Source: Roridomyces roridus (taxonomy: Eukaryota > Basidiomycota > Agaricomycetes > Agaricales > Mycenaceae). From it: a stretch of 64,000 nt of DNA. The position numbers and the translations under genes were made by a program. The stretch lies in the NCBI GenBank assembly GCA_029378245.1, contig JARKIF010000006.1, positions 2,294,001 through 2,358,000 of the forward strand, written 5' to 3'. Every line of letters starts with the position of its first letter. Within the stretch, counting starts at the first letter, position 1. Positions 35,035 to 46,299 of this stretch are shown piece after piece. Under the pieces are notes generated by a model, which saw only the letters and a list, made by a program, of their open reading frames with translations, was not told where the DNA came from and did no database searches.

Positions 35035-38000
35035 ATGAAGACTCTGGAACCTGGGGCAATCACGGGGGGACTGGGATTCACTCTGGAGCTTACTGGTACG
35101 CGCCCGACGCGTTCTGACGCCCACTTGGTCTGACTGGATGTCGAAAAGTTGTCAAAGCGCTGCTGATCAAGAAACCGACTCTGGGATCGCTACGAAGCTG
35201 CGCGTCTGTTTCTGTAGATGGGGAGCAGGTGCAGAGGACGAAGGTGGTCAAGGGTCAGCAAGCTCAGTGGGACGAAACCTTCACTCTGTCAGTTCTTCTC
35301 CTATCCTGGTATCCATACCCATTTACTCGATTCAATTCAGCCATATCCGAGCTTCGTCTACGGTCAAGATTGAAATATTGCGCCAAATTAAACTACCCGT
35401 GTCTCATGATGAGCTGCTCGGTGAAGGTGTTCTGGCTGGCTTTGAGGAGGGTGTCACCGGTAAGGCGTTATGTCTGTATAAATTACGGTCTGCTCATGAG
35501 CCTTCAGAGAAATCATGCGACCTTTTCAAGCCGGGGCGGAGAGACAATAGTCAGGGAGCGCTCACGCTTCGCCTCTCAGTGGTCAAATCTGAAGGCGCAG
35601 CGCCGACAGTGTCTCCCGCTCATAAATTACGGTCTGCTCATGAGCCTTCAGAGAAATCATGCGACCTTTTCAAGCCGGGGCGGAGAGACAATAGTCAGGG
35701 AGCGCTCACGCTTCGCCTCTCAGTGGTCAAATCTGAAGGCGCAGCGCCGACAGTGTCTCCCGCTCTCCAACCCGCGTCTGCCGCCATGACTGCGGCAGAA
35801 AGTGCGCTAAATACCGTCAAAAATGCTGAATCCAACGAAGACGTTTTCCCGGTCGTCCTCGAACGAGTGCGCCAGATCATGGAAATCGGAGAGTCGGTGG
35901 CAGAGGTTCGTCGGAACACCTTTTTTACACTCAACTCAACGGACGGTCAGTTTTCTCCATATGCAAAGATTGCATGGAGCGTTTTGTCTTCGATTCCTCA
36001 GGTCAGTTTATATTCCGACAAGTTGTATCGCATTCGAGCTTTACAGGTGCTAATCGCACAACTCGACCGCGACGCCCAAATCCGTTCCCTTTGGTCGGCG
36101 GCAGCTAAGATGTTGGACTTTTTGAAAGACGCAAACTCGGTTGTGGAGGAACAGATTGTGGCCACGGTGGTCAAGCTGATGGTCCAGCAAATCTACGAGT
36201 GTGCCTTGTTTGTACGAGAATATGGTGGGAAGGGATACTTGGGTAGGTGCTTTCTTTCCAAGGCTTTCAGGTGATTCATTCTCCAGGGCGAACTCTCCGC
36301 GATACGTCCAGTGCGTCTTCGGACGAGAAGATCGCGGCTTTCACAGCATCCTTTCGCGAACTTCGAGCACAGTTACAATCCAGATCCATCGTTGGGACGT
36401 GGAAATTAGTCCGAGAGCTCCACGAGGGTGTTGGCAGTGTCGTCGACGCGATAAATTCCATGGGTGAGCATATTCGGATAACTAAAACTTGTGCTAATTG
36501 GCATTTGAAGAAAATACGCGCCAGTTGGAAAACCTGCCAGGTGCGAAAATTTCCGAAGTCCGTTATGACCAAGGAAATCGGTGCCTGCCGGATACCCGTC
36601 AAGAAGTTATTGACGAGATTGTCAATTGGGTCAACAAGCCGGAGAGCACTCCCTATTTCTGGCTCTACGGCGTCGCAGGCTCGGGCAAGTCCACCATCTC
36701 GAACACGATCGCAGAGATGTTCGACAAACTGCATCGCCTCGGCGGAAGCTTCCGATTCAGTCGAGACATCGCGTTACGGAACGAGCCCACGTACATATTC
36801 GGCAACCTGGCGTTTCAACTCACCCAGCTCAGCCCGCAACTTAAAAGTTCCGTTCTAGATGCAATTCGTCAGAACGGGCCGATGGCCAGCTTTCCCCTCC
36901 GCAACCAGTTTGCCACCTATATAGTCGACGTCCTGAACAGTGTCGAGCTCACTGGACCCATCGTCTTCGTCATCGACGCTCTGGACGAAAGTGGGACTGA
37001 GCAGGCTCGCTCCGTGCTTTTGGCTGCTCTCGCATCAGAGGTTGCGCGACTCCCCAAGTCTGTCCGCTTCCTCATAATCAGCCGCGACGAGGCGGACATC
37101 CGGGCCCAACTCAAGTATATTTCCACGTCCAAAGCCATGCACCAGCTAGAGGAGACGTCCCGGGATATATTAGTTTTCATCAACAATAGGATGTCTGAAA
37201 TTCGAGCGCGCTCGGAACGATTGGCCGATACAGACTGGCCGGACATGGCCGCCCGACAGAAGCTGGTTGAAAAATCTCACAACCTCTTCATCTGGGCGGT
37301 CGTCGCGTGTCGGTATATCGAGAATCTTGACCCTGAAGCACGCCTCAAAGCCGTGCTAGCCAGCAACCAACGAGCGTTGGTCAGCGCCGAGTCCTCCCTC
37401 AATCATCTGTATCTCCGCATCCTGCAAGACGTCTGCGCGGATCCTGATATACCATTCCAAGAAGTTGTGGGTTGCATCGTTGCGGCCATGACGCCCTTGA
37501 CCGTTCAGGGACTCGATGACCTTGTTGCATATGGTCACCAGTCGGACGAAGGACTCGAACGAGATTTATCTCAACTAGGGAGTGCGGAATCCGTCATCGG
37601 GCTTCTCGGTTCGATTTTACAGCGCGATGTTGGAACGAAAGGTCAAGCCAACGCCGTCGTACGAGTGCTGCATCCCTCCCTTCTCGACTTTTTCACCAAT
37701 CCGCAGCGTTGTACCGACACTCGCTTCTTTCTCCAACCGTTTACTCAGCATCGTTCGATGTTCGTCCGCTGCGTCGCTGTTATTCAAAGCCTGTTGAAAC
37801 GGGATATTTGCGAGATCAACGACCCGACGAAACTCAACTCGGAGGTTCCTAATATCCAGCGGAGAATCGAAAAATGTCTCCCCGAGCACCTGCAGTACTC
37901 GTGCCGATTTTGGGCCAGCCATCTGGTTCAAGTTGATGATCTTGATGACCCGTTGGTGGATGTCCTGCGGGGATTCTTGTTCAGTCATCTCCTCCATTGG

Positions 38001-41000
38001 ATCGAGGCCATGGCTCTGATGCACGAATTCGATGCGGCTTTCATTGCTCTCGAGAAAGTTCATCAGCGATTGGAGGTAAGCACAGTTTAATTCCCGTTTT
38101 CTATTTCTCATTCACCCACTTGCAGCGAAAAGACATTGTTTCTATCTGCGCTGATGCCTTGAGATTCATGCAACAGTTTGAAACTCCGATTCGAGAGAGT
38201 GCGGCCCACATCTATGCGTCTGCTTTGACTTTTACGCCCACGGAAACCACCCTATCAAAAACTTTTTTGACAACTCTCTCCCGAGTACCCAGGGTGTGCA
38301 CTGGCTTGACGCAGGAATGGTCGTCCTGTCTCGCCATCTACCCCTCATACTCGCCAATGCCGGGTGTCTGGTCTGTCGACGTGTCCAAGGATAAGCTTCG
38401 ATTTGTCACGCGGTCCTCAGATACTTTCCACATCCGAAGCATGGCCAACGGGGCTATATTATCCAGCTTCACCATTGAGAAGCCTGATTCCGAATACTCC
38501 TCCTCTGGGGAACACTGGCAATTCTCCGCAGACGGGACATACCTTGTCGTCTATACCCATTTCACTATCCAGTTTTGGGACACCTTTACTGGGACCAAAT
38601 GGTTGGGCCCTATTCCTGCGGCCTTTCACGCAATTTCCCCTGATGCAGCTTATCTTGCCACTGCCGTTGACAAACTGCTCGTCTGGGATGTTCACCAGCA
38701 AGTGGTCATAGCAGAACCCGACCTGGGACCCTTTCCTTCACTCGAAACACGGCCCATAAGCTTGAACCCCATCGCACCATTTTTATTTTCACCGGATGGG
38801 AAGCAAATACTTCGTTGGGCTTCAGATGCAACAGAATCCAAGCTGTTGATTGCCTGGTTCGAGATCGCAACCGGAACGGTCACATGGACAAATCGTTCCA
38901 CGAATTCCCCTCTGAACCCACTGTTTTGTTGGCTCGATAATCACACTGTGGTCATGAACATCGGGTCCCACATGGAAATATTTGCTCCCCAGTCGGGAGA
39001 AACTCTTCACCAGTATGAACTTGCCTCAGATTCCGCCCTCTACGGACTCTCTCTGCTTTCGGGAGGGACCCTTTCGTTGTTGGGCGCTGGTATACTATCT
39101 ACTAATACCGTCACGCTGTTGCAGGCCCGCAACGGCACTGTAGTGGCCGGTCCCTATTCTCTCGCTTCATATGACTCTTATCCAGCGTATGGATATGGAG
39201 ATGGACACATTTGCCTTTGTACCCGTTCTGATTCTGGGGAAGCCATAGAGGTGCATCGCATCTGCCATCACGGGGAAAACAAGCAGGTCTTGGTCATTCC
39301 TGATAGGACTCATGGCCCGGCTGCAGTGGCTTTGTCTTCCGACGACGCGCGAATTTTCGTGCTATTCCGCGACGGCGACTTGCTGGTTTGGGACGTTGAA
39401 AAAGGAGATCATTCGATCTTCCAACTACCGACCCATTTGAATCCGAGTGCATTCTGCTTCGGAATGGACATTTCTCCCGACGAAGGTCGCCTCCTCATTT
39501 CGAACAGCTATGACCAACAGTTGTTTGACCTGGCGTTGCAATACCCAGTGCCCAAGGACACTCATTCGGCTCCTTCCTCTACCACTGATCGATATGTTGT
39601 CCTCGTCGCTGCGTCCGGTCGAAGCACCAAGATCGCAGTTGCCTACAGCGATTTCTCGCTCGAACTCCAGAGCACCATGAACCGACAAAGATTGTTGGGC
39701 CACACAGACGAGATCACGTCAGTGGCCTTCAGTGTGGACGGAAGTCGGATCGTGTCGGCGTCGAACGATTCGACGATATGTCTGTGGAATGTTGGAACAG
39801 CCAGCATCGAGGGCGAACCGATTCGAGGCCATTCGGCGGCAGTAACAGGAGCCGCGTTCTCCAATTGCGGCACCTTGAAGATGGCGTCCGTTTCTAAGGA
39901 CCGAACCGTGCGAATCTGGGATGCCGCGACCCGGCAGCCGCTCTGGATCTCGAAACAACTCATAGACGGCTTGAACGCTGTATCGTTCAGCCACCATGAC
40001 ACCAAACTGGTCTGCAGCACAACCGTTTCCCAAATCGTATTGGATTTGGAGACCACACGAGGCCGGAGACTGCTTCCGATCAAGTGGATATCTCTTATCT
40101 CGGACAATGTCTGTGCATTCTCTGAAAACGGCGACTGGTGGTCCTGGGATACCTCCGGCTCTCCAACTGGGTATCACTTGAGCATACCCTCGAATTCAGT
40201 CTATCTTCGACTGCGGGAGTTGAAATTCTTGCCGGACAAATTGCGTGCGATGGGCCTGTACGATGAGTGCTCTGTAAAGATCGCTGACATTCAAGGCGGC
40301 AGTTTTTCGTGCTTCCCGATCCCGGACAATACTATCCGCTCCCTCAAGTGGCACCCCGGCGGACGGATTGTCGTGCATGGCGTCGACTATATCTTTGTTT
40401 GGGACACTGTCTCAAGAGACCTAGTCGCCGAGTGGTACCTTCCCCCCAACGACCACAACTGCTTGTCTCCCGACGGGTCCAAGATGGTTTTTTGCCATTC
40501 GGTCTCGAGCGTAATATCCGTTCAACTTGTCGATCTCCTCACTTCGCGCGTGATCTGGACCCACAACCCGGATTTGGGCGCCGCAGTGGTTCACATCTCT
40601 TCCTGCATCTTCTCTTCTAACGGCGATGTCGAATTGTCCGTCGGATTTCAGGTCTTCACTGCAGTTCACATGGCGCCGACCGCACCTCCACCACAATTAT
40701 TCACCTTGCATGCCGACACTGGGCATGTCGTTTCAAAGTCTGCCGTTCAATTTGACGAGGACGGATTCATCGTCGGACGGAGACCCGGGGTTTATGCACC
40801 GCCGCATACTATCCGCGCCCACTCGCCGGACATGGACAAAACAGCTTCATTGATCACAACCCGGACCCTGGCACTTGTGAACGTGGCCACGGGAACTATT
40901 GCTCACACCTTGTTGACGACCGAAACAGAGGACCCCAGGTGGCCGATGGCGTATTCCTCCGATGGGATGCTGGTTGCCTGTGCCACGGGCGACACGGTCT

Positions 41001-41908
41001 CCGTTTGGGACTCTCAAACCGGAAACAGGACAAATTCTTGGCGTTATTCATCGGAGACGAAGACGACGGGCTATTTGGGGAATGATTCCTCTGGCCTAAT
41101 CTTCTCACAAGATTCGACGCAGCTCATCTACTTCAATGGGGATCAGGAACCCGGCTTTCACTTATGGGACATTCGTGACAATACGCTTACAGGTGTATTA
41201 TCTGGCGACTACTTTGGACCTCCGAGGTTTTTCCCGGACGGAAGTGGGATTTCCCTCACGAAGGATTACCAAGCCCACCTGAACTCGATACAACAATGGG
41301 CCATTTCCCGGGATCCTCATTCTCGTGGGTTGACCGAGATAGATTTTAGCCTCCAAGTCAGCCTGCCGCTCAATCAATTCGGAGAGGCCTTTCCTATTTC
41401 GCCCACCGGATCGCTCATGGAACGGGCCAGAGCCTTTGTAGGGGCGGCGTGGGTGAAGGACTCATTCTCCTCCGATTCCACCACCCTCGTGATTTTGAAT
41501 ACTAACAGCTCTTTGATCGAGATATACCAGCAACACTCCACTGCGACGAACTCGGTGTCGGAAGTGACTACAAGTTTCACTTGTCCGCACGATTTGTTCA
41601 TCAACCCAAGCAGCATCATAGGCGCGTCGGGGTGGTTGTATGGCTACACTGGCCAACGATTGCTGTGGGTACCTCAGACGGAGCGAAAGATTTGGGCTTT
41701 GCTCAAAAGCGGACTGCTCGTGTTGGAGAACAACGCCAAGGAAATCGTCCTCGTTGATCTGAAGGACTACCTTGTTGATCCTGCACTCACGCGAGCGTGG
41801 GGTGATCGAAATTTCATCGCAGATCTATCCGGAAGAGCACAGCAGCAGGCGGTGGCGGTAAATCGCGTCGATATTATGGAGGAGTTTGCGAGGTGTGTCG
41901 TTTGTTAA
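35035..41908 (+). CDS. C2-NACHT-WD40 NLR-like protein, copy 1
   Basis: Nine exons (35035-35095, 35149-35287, 35341-35459, 35508-35905, 35951-36001, 36047-36242, 36287-36463, 36511-38075, 38126-41908) give about 2160 residues. Order: a C2-like domain (about residues 20-160: VVKALLIKKPTLGS, QQAQWDETFTL, GALTLRLSVVK); a helical region (about 240-380: YAKIAWSVLSSIP); a NACHT NTPase with P-loop GVAGSGKS (434-441), Walker B VFVIDALDES and RFLIISRDE; then WD40-like repeats (LLGHTDEITSVAFS, IRGHSAAVTGAAFS) to the end. Such STAND proteins act in fungal non-self recognition. Exon 4 contains an exact 144-bp tandem duplication, in frame. The final exon may continue past the given stop through an intron at 41893. 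Function in incompatibility is inference. Confidence 0.88.
35478..35765 (+). repeat. Exact 144-bp tandem duplication in NLR-like copy 1
   Basis: Unit 1 is 35478-35621 and unit 2 is 35622-35765; I see no difference between them. The unit includes the end of intron 3, its acceptor and 114 nt of exon 4. Copy 2 of the gene has a single unit. Length 144 keeps the frame and repeats 48 codons (SEKSCDLFKPGRRDN region). It is either recent or an assembly artefact. Confidence 0.93.
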
Positions 41909-41999
41909 GATTTTGGTCAAACCACTCAGTCTACCGCCCAGAAAAAGAGACCAATCAAGAGATGTCGATGGAGACAACCGCCCGGCGCCGATTGTATCG

Positions 42000-42380
42000 T
42001 TGTAGTACATAGTCTTCAATTGAAATTTGTATTCTGGATGTAGCAATGCCAAGGTGGTGATTATAAAGGAGGCTGGGTTCTCCGGAGCGATGCTAACCAT
42101 CCCAGATTTAGTAGACCCGGACACTGTAGCCAAACCGTAGCCGTATCGGTGCGACATGGCTCTTGCATGGCAGGACTGCGCTCTCAGAAATGTTGCTAAT
42201 GAGGAGGATTGGATGTATGATCCTGACCTGGAGGTTGCCTGGAGGAGCTGTCGGAGCTGAATCCATGGGTGCTATATAGGATGGAAGCAGTCTGCAGAGA
42301 GGCGGTATGTTGGCTGGGTGTACAAGTTACTGGAGGCGTTGAAGCAAATGTGTGGTTAGGAGACGCAATTACGTCATCTT
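42000..42380 (+). pseudogene. Decayed F-box 3' fragment upstream of SWC5
   Basis: From about 42170 the sequence matches the 3' end of the F-box gene at 34470-34655: GAGGAGGATTGGATGTATGA, then TATGTTGGCTGGGTGTACAAG. Frameshifts and deletions remove any coding sense. The remainder (42000-42170) holds no recognisable gene. Confidence 0.75.
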
Positions 42381-43189
42381 ATGTCCTCTGACTCTGAAAA
42401 CGATCCCGACTTCGTGCCTGGCCTTGAAGCAGGTAACGCTGAATCCCCGCCCTACTACATCGATTCTGAACCATGCAGTATCCGACGCGTCGGATGAAGA
42501 GCCTCCGTTGAAGCGCGCGCGAACCAGTTCGCCAAAACCGACCGAGGAGGACGAGGTCGCTAAGAAACAGTGCGTGCCTATCGCTTACACCACAACTCAC
42601 AGCCAACCCGAGTCCGTAGGGCACGCCAACAACTATGGGCGAACTTCCAAGCCTCCGTCGACACACCACAGACGAAACCAAAGTCGGAGGAGCCCAAAAG
42701 GATGGTCAAGATTCAAAAGAAGTTCTTGTATGCTGGGGAGACCACTGTGTATGTCGTCCTCGCATTGCTGTATTCTAATCTGCGCTCGTTCATCTCTGGG
42801 CTAGAGAAATCGTCGAGGTGCCTGAAGACTCGGCCGACGCGAAAAAGTGGCCACTGTGGCACTCCCCTTCGGAAGAACAAACGGCCTCGTCGTCTTCAGT
42901 GGTAGAATCCGCCCCTCCGCCTGCTCCATCCAAGAAGCCAGGCCCACGAAAACCCCGTACTTCGCTCGCTGCGATTCCGACTCAAAAAGCCCGCAAGCTG
43001 TCCACGCTCGACAAATCCGCCATGGACTGGAAGGCACACGTTAGCTCGGAGCCTTCAGACATGAAAGATGAACTCGACGCGAACCGCCGGGGCGGTGGCT
43101 ATCTCGAAAAGGTCGAGTTCCTCGGTCGGGTCGATGGTCGGAGGGAAGAGGCGCTCGAGGCGAGCAAAAGCACCAAGCGCCGCCGATGA
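42381..43189 (+). CDS. SWC5: SWC5/BCNT family subunit of the SWR1 chromatin-remodelling complex
   Basis: Four exons (42381-42432, 42479-42569, 42620-42748, 42805-43189) give 218 residues. The N-terminus is acidic (MSSDSENDPDFVPGLEA, SDASDEEPP). The C-terminal BCNT domain reads QKARKLSTLDKSAMDWKAHV, then DELDANRRGGGYLEKVEFL and GRVDGRREEALEASK, the diagnostic pattern. In yeast, Swc5 supports exchange of H2A-H2B for H2A.Z-H2B by SWR1. All three introns are GT-AG (45-56 bp); intron 3 must start at GT-gtatgt to hold the frame. A broken copy of its first half lies at 34.65 kb. It converges on the carboxypeptidase gene, with stops 62 bp apart. This is presumably the functional copy. Confidence 0.93.
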
Positions 43190-43251
43190 TACCCCACTCG
43201 CTGTTATCTTGCTGTAATCTATATTGTCTAGTGTCTAACGAAGCTGTTCTA

Positions 43252-45342
43252 TCATCTATCCAACATCCAAATGAGCAACATGGCCACCGCCCACAATCCG
43301 CTCGGACTCGACACCCCTGTACTACCGGAATGTTTTGGAGGCAGGTCACCCAAGTTCTGGACGACGCGAGTGAAAAACTGCAACGCCGTGCTCGGAACAA
43401 ACGCAGGAAGACTGTGCCCAGCCCCGAACACTCGAGCAAATGTAAATGAGTCGACGGTTTTGATCTGCGCGACGACCTGGCCGTCGATGGTCCAATTCGT
43501 GAGGGCCGTATTGTTGAGGGTCAGGTTGCCGTACCAGGGCATCGACACCATGGATTGGTGTACGCCTAGCCAGTTGGCCCTGTGAGAGCTCAGTGGCGAT
43601 TCACTGAATGCAGAGGAGTTACTTGATGTCCGCGTCGCCCACCTGTAAAGGCTGTTAACAGCATCATATGAAGGAAGAAGGAGACGAACCCATATTAGAA
43701 TAGGGAAATGAGCATTGGCCAACGCAGCCAAGGGCGCTAACGCGGATCTTCCAAACTGGTCAAGACTGTAAGAAACGGTGCAGTAGAGCGGGTAGGATAT
43801 ACCTCGCCAGTGGATCCAAAATTCTTCTTGATATCCGCATTACACGAATTAAACGTCGACGTCGCGCCGAGGGCCCCTGCAACGGACGGCGATACCAGGA
43901 ACTTTTCAAAGTACGCAGGAGGGAACGGGTCGGGGGCATCCGAGTCCCATAGTAGGTAGTCTGGGTCGTGGCCAATGACGGCGCGGTTGAAGATGTCTCC
44001 GGTCTGGACAAGATCAAATAAATTGGCTGGACATTTGAAATCGCAGACGAACGCAAACAAGGTCGGCGGTAGCACATTCTGCGTCGCTACCGCCGGCGTA
44101 ACAAGCTTGCAGCTGGGCCTGGCAGCCATCGGGCTTGACAAACGACGCAGACATGGCGTCGACGATGGTGGTGTTTTGGACGGGCCCGTACCCTGGTGCA
44201 TTCGCGACAAAGGGAATGTAAGAGCCATATTGGATCAGGGGATCGTGTTTTCCGCTGCAGCCCGAATGAATAGACGGAAACGAGCAAGATTGTACGAACG
44301 CACTCGTTGATCAACAAGGACTTGAAAACGATTTTTTGGCCCGTCAATTGGCCATTCCCGATTAGATCGTTCTGTGCGTTGAAGTATGTTATAAAAGTCG
44401 GCCCAAAGTGGGCACCGTAACTCTCTGTCCCAAATATCAAGCTGGAAAAATAAGAAAACAGGGAGGTTCACAGCAAAAAACTCACTCTCGGTTCTGAAAG
44501 GATGAAAACTCGGGGCTTTCAAACAAGATTTGGAACGCAGTCCACATCATCACCGCAGCATCGGCTGTGCTGTTCACAGTCCCGCTGCCAGTAGAAAACC
44601 CAGCACCGATAGGCTGGTCGATGTATATCACTGTGAAGCGGATTTAGTGCGGCGAAAGGTGGAAGGAGAGCGGTTTACTGTTGCTGAGGTTATTCCAACT
44701 GTTGCAGAAACTCGTGAAATTGTTCATGTGGACGAATGAAAAAGATACCTGAATGGATTCAATGTCGTTGTCCTGCCATCTGAACTGACGTTGCACGGCC
44801 CATTCTCTGTGGTATCTCAGGCGGTGTGTATTAAGTATGAGGGATTGGACTCGCCTTGGAAGATGCCGCTCATACTGGTACAGCCTGTAGCGAATTTAGC
44901 ATGCAATCGGGGGGGGGGGGGGGCTCCTAATTCCGTACCAGGACCACCGTTGAGCCTGAGCGAGCTTAACAACGAGAAAATTCGCTGGTGAAACCATACC
45001 ACAAAGTGAGAGGGGCTGTATTCGGAGAATTGCGTGCCTCGAAAAACCAAAACCACTGGAGCTCTGTCAGTCTTATCAAACGAAAAGCGAGGTGCTGGAT
45101 ACCATGGACGCATTGCTCGCGATATTGATGTAACCAGAGATCTGTCCGACTCCCGGGGTCGTTTCACAGATACCCGAATTCTTCGTGTATGTGAGGCCGG
45201 AGTCTTGGACTGCTCGTGAAGCGAAGGTGTGCCGAGTACTAGCAGAGACGCATCCGAGCAGCCAAGCCAAGGATAGAGAAGGGACGAGCCAGCGGAGGAG
45301 CATAGAAGGAGAAGGAAAGAAGGCCGAGAAGATTGGATGCAT
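43252..45342 (-). CDS. Secreted serine carboxypeptidase (peptidase family S10)
   Basis: Thirteen exons (45342-45103, 45061-45000, 44955-44939, 44884-44855, 44806-44749, 44698-44679, 44630-44486, 44441-44304, 44254-44059, 44003-43803, 43755-43690, 43642-43623, 43579-43252) give 506 residues. A hydrophobic leader (LLRWLVPSLSLAWLLGCVSA) marks secretion. S10 landmarks: LTLWLNGGPGCTSM, ENGPCNV, IYIDQPIGAGFSTG, GTESYGAHFGP with the catalytic Ser (about 198), IWVGDADIKANWLG with the catalytic Asp (about 394), and FGAGHSLPAF with the catalytic His (about 453). It should remove C-terminal residues from peptides at acid pH. Exons of 17 and 20 nt occur, one intron starts with GC (gcgagt), and intron 3 holds a run of 15 G. 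The C-terminal hydrophobic end could anchor it. Confidence 0.92.
44909..44923. repeat. Homopolymer run of 15 G
   Basis: A run of 15 G on the plus strand lies within intron 3 of the carboxypeptidase gene. Its length is likely to be variable or misread. Confidence 0.9.
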
Positions 45343-46259
45343 GGCGCATTTGTAGCTAAATGCTCTGCACGTGGAAACGCTAGTAGCGTTGAGACGCGTC
45401 TATTAATAAGTAAGATGGGCATAAATATCGCACCACGACAGAGTGGCCTCAGCAGACGAAATGTATGGGCTCATACATGCCAGGAAACGGGCCCGGGATG
45501 AGGTCAAGCATTTTGCTCAGCAGTAGTTGTTGCAAATTCGAGATGTCAGAGAACGTTGACCCGAAACAGGTCTGAGTCGTTTGTTCGTCTGGAAGTTGGC
45601 GTTAAAAGTCGGAGGGCCGAGAGAGCGATGGACAAGGAAAACTGAACGAGATGTCTGATGATTGTTGGAGACAACCGATTTGTTTGGCTGATGTGATCAC
45701 GCATAAATTCAACCTCCTCATCTCCGCGACCACCATGCAACCGAACGCACGCCTCTTCCTGGGCTGTACCTGCCTTCCGCGGCCCTTGTTCATCCTGGGC
45801 GAGAACCACTTGGTGCGTTTACTTCAATCTGTCCAAGCCCAAGCCTGGCCACCTCGGACTGTTCCCCTTGAAGCCAGCCAGTGGTATTGTCCGCTCTCCC
45901 CGTCGTTCAAACCTACACCGTCTTTCGTACAGATGACTGAATGTTCTCTTCAAGCTCCGTGAAATCTTGTCTGTATGGCATTCCACGTGTAAACCACACC
46001 CAGTGGTTCCCAGACTCATTTTCACATGAAGGCCCGTGTATCTCTGCATTAGCTCGCTCGGAAAGAGGGTGGATTGCTCCAGGCCCGAGCTTATCTGATC
46101 GTTTTGAACAAGAATGGCCCATATACACGCCCACAATCTCCCGCGACCGTACATTGACTCTACAGCGCCTCATGTCTCAGGCTCGTTAGCCGAAGCAACC
46201 TTATACTGGTGCCTATTCTTACTCGTCTCTTCGAGGGCAGACCCAGGGAACGTTCCTGA
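45343..46259. other. Divergent promoter region of carboxypeptidase and chitinase genes
   Basis: About 0.9 kb between two divergent secreted-enzyme genes. Short frames on both strands lack recognisable domains or consistent splice extensions. I see no gene. Confidence 0.5.
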
Positions 46260-46266
46260 TATAAAA
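46260..46266 (+). promoter_or_regulatory. TATA box of the chitinase gene
   Basis: TATAAAA lies 34-40 nt upstream of the chitinase ATG at 46300. Confidence 0.45.
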
Positions 46267-46299
46267 CCTTGTTTCTTCAGCGCGTTCCTGCAAGCCGAC

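Larger units (their letters stand above)
34955..41999. repeat. Segmental duplication, copy 1 (pairs with 49856-56290)
   Basis: Sequence from about 34955 to about 42000 matches 49856-56290 through the promoter, all shared exons, most introns and the 3' flank. The left edge is near CACTTGATGATCAGCG; the right edge lies after CTTCAATTGAAAT. The two copies differ by internal indels described under the two NLR-like genes. Boundaries are by eye and may be off by tens of bases. Confidence 0.85.

Noticed and set aside
44041..44100. Frameshift in the carboxypeptidase between CATADL and TGDIFNR
   Set aside because: A 55-bp GT-AG intron (44058-44004) joins the two frames exactly and leaves a family-typical sequence.
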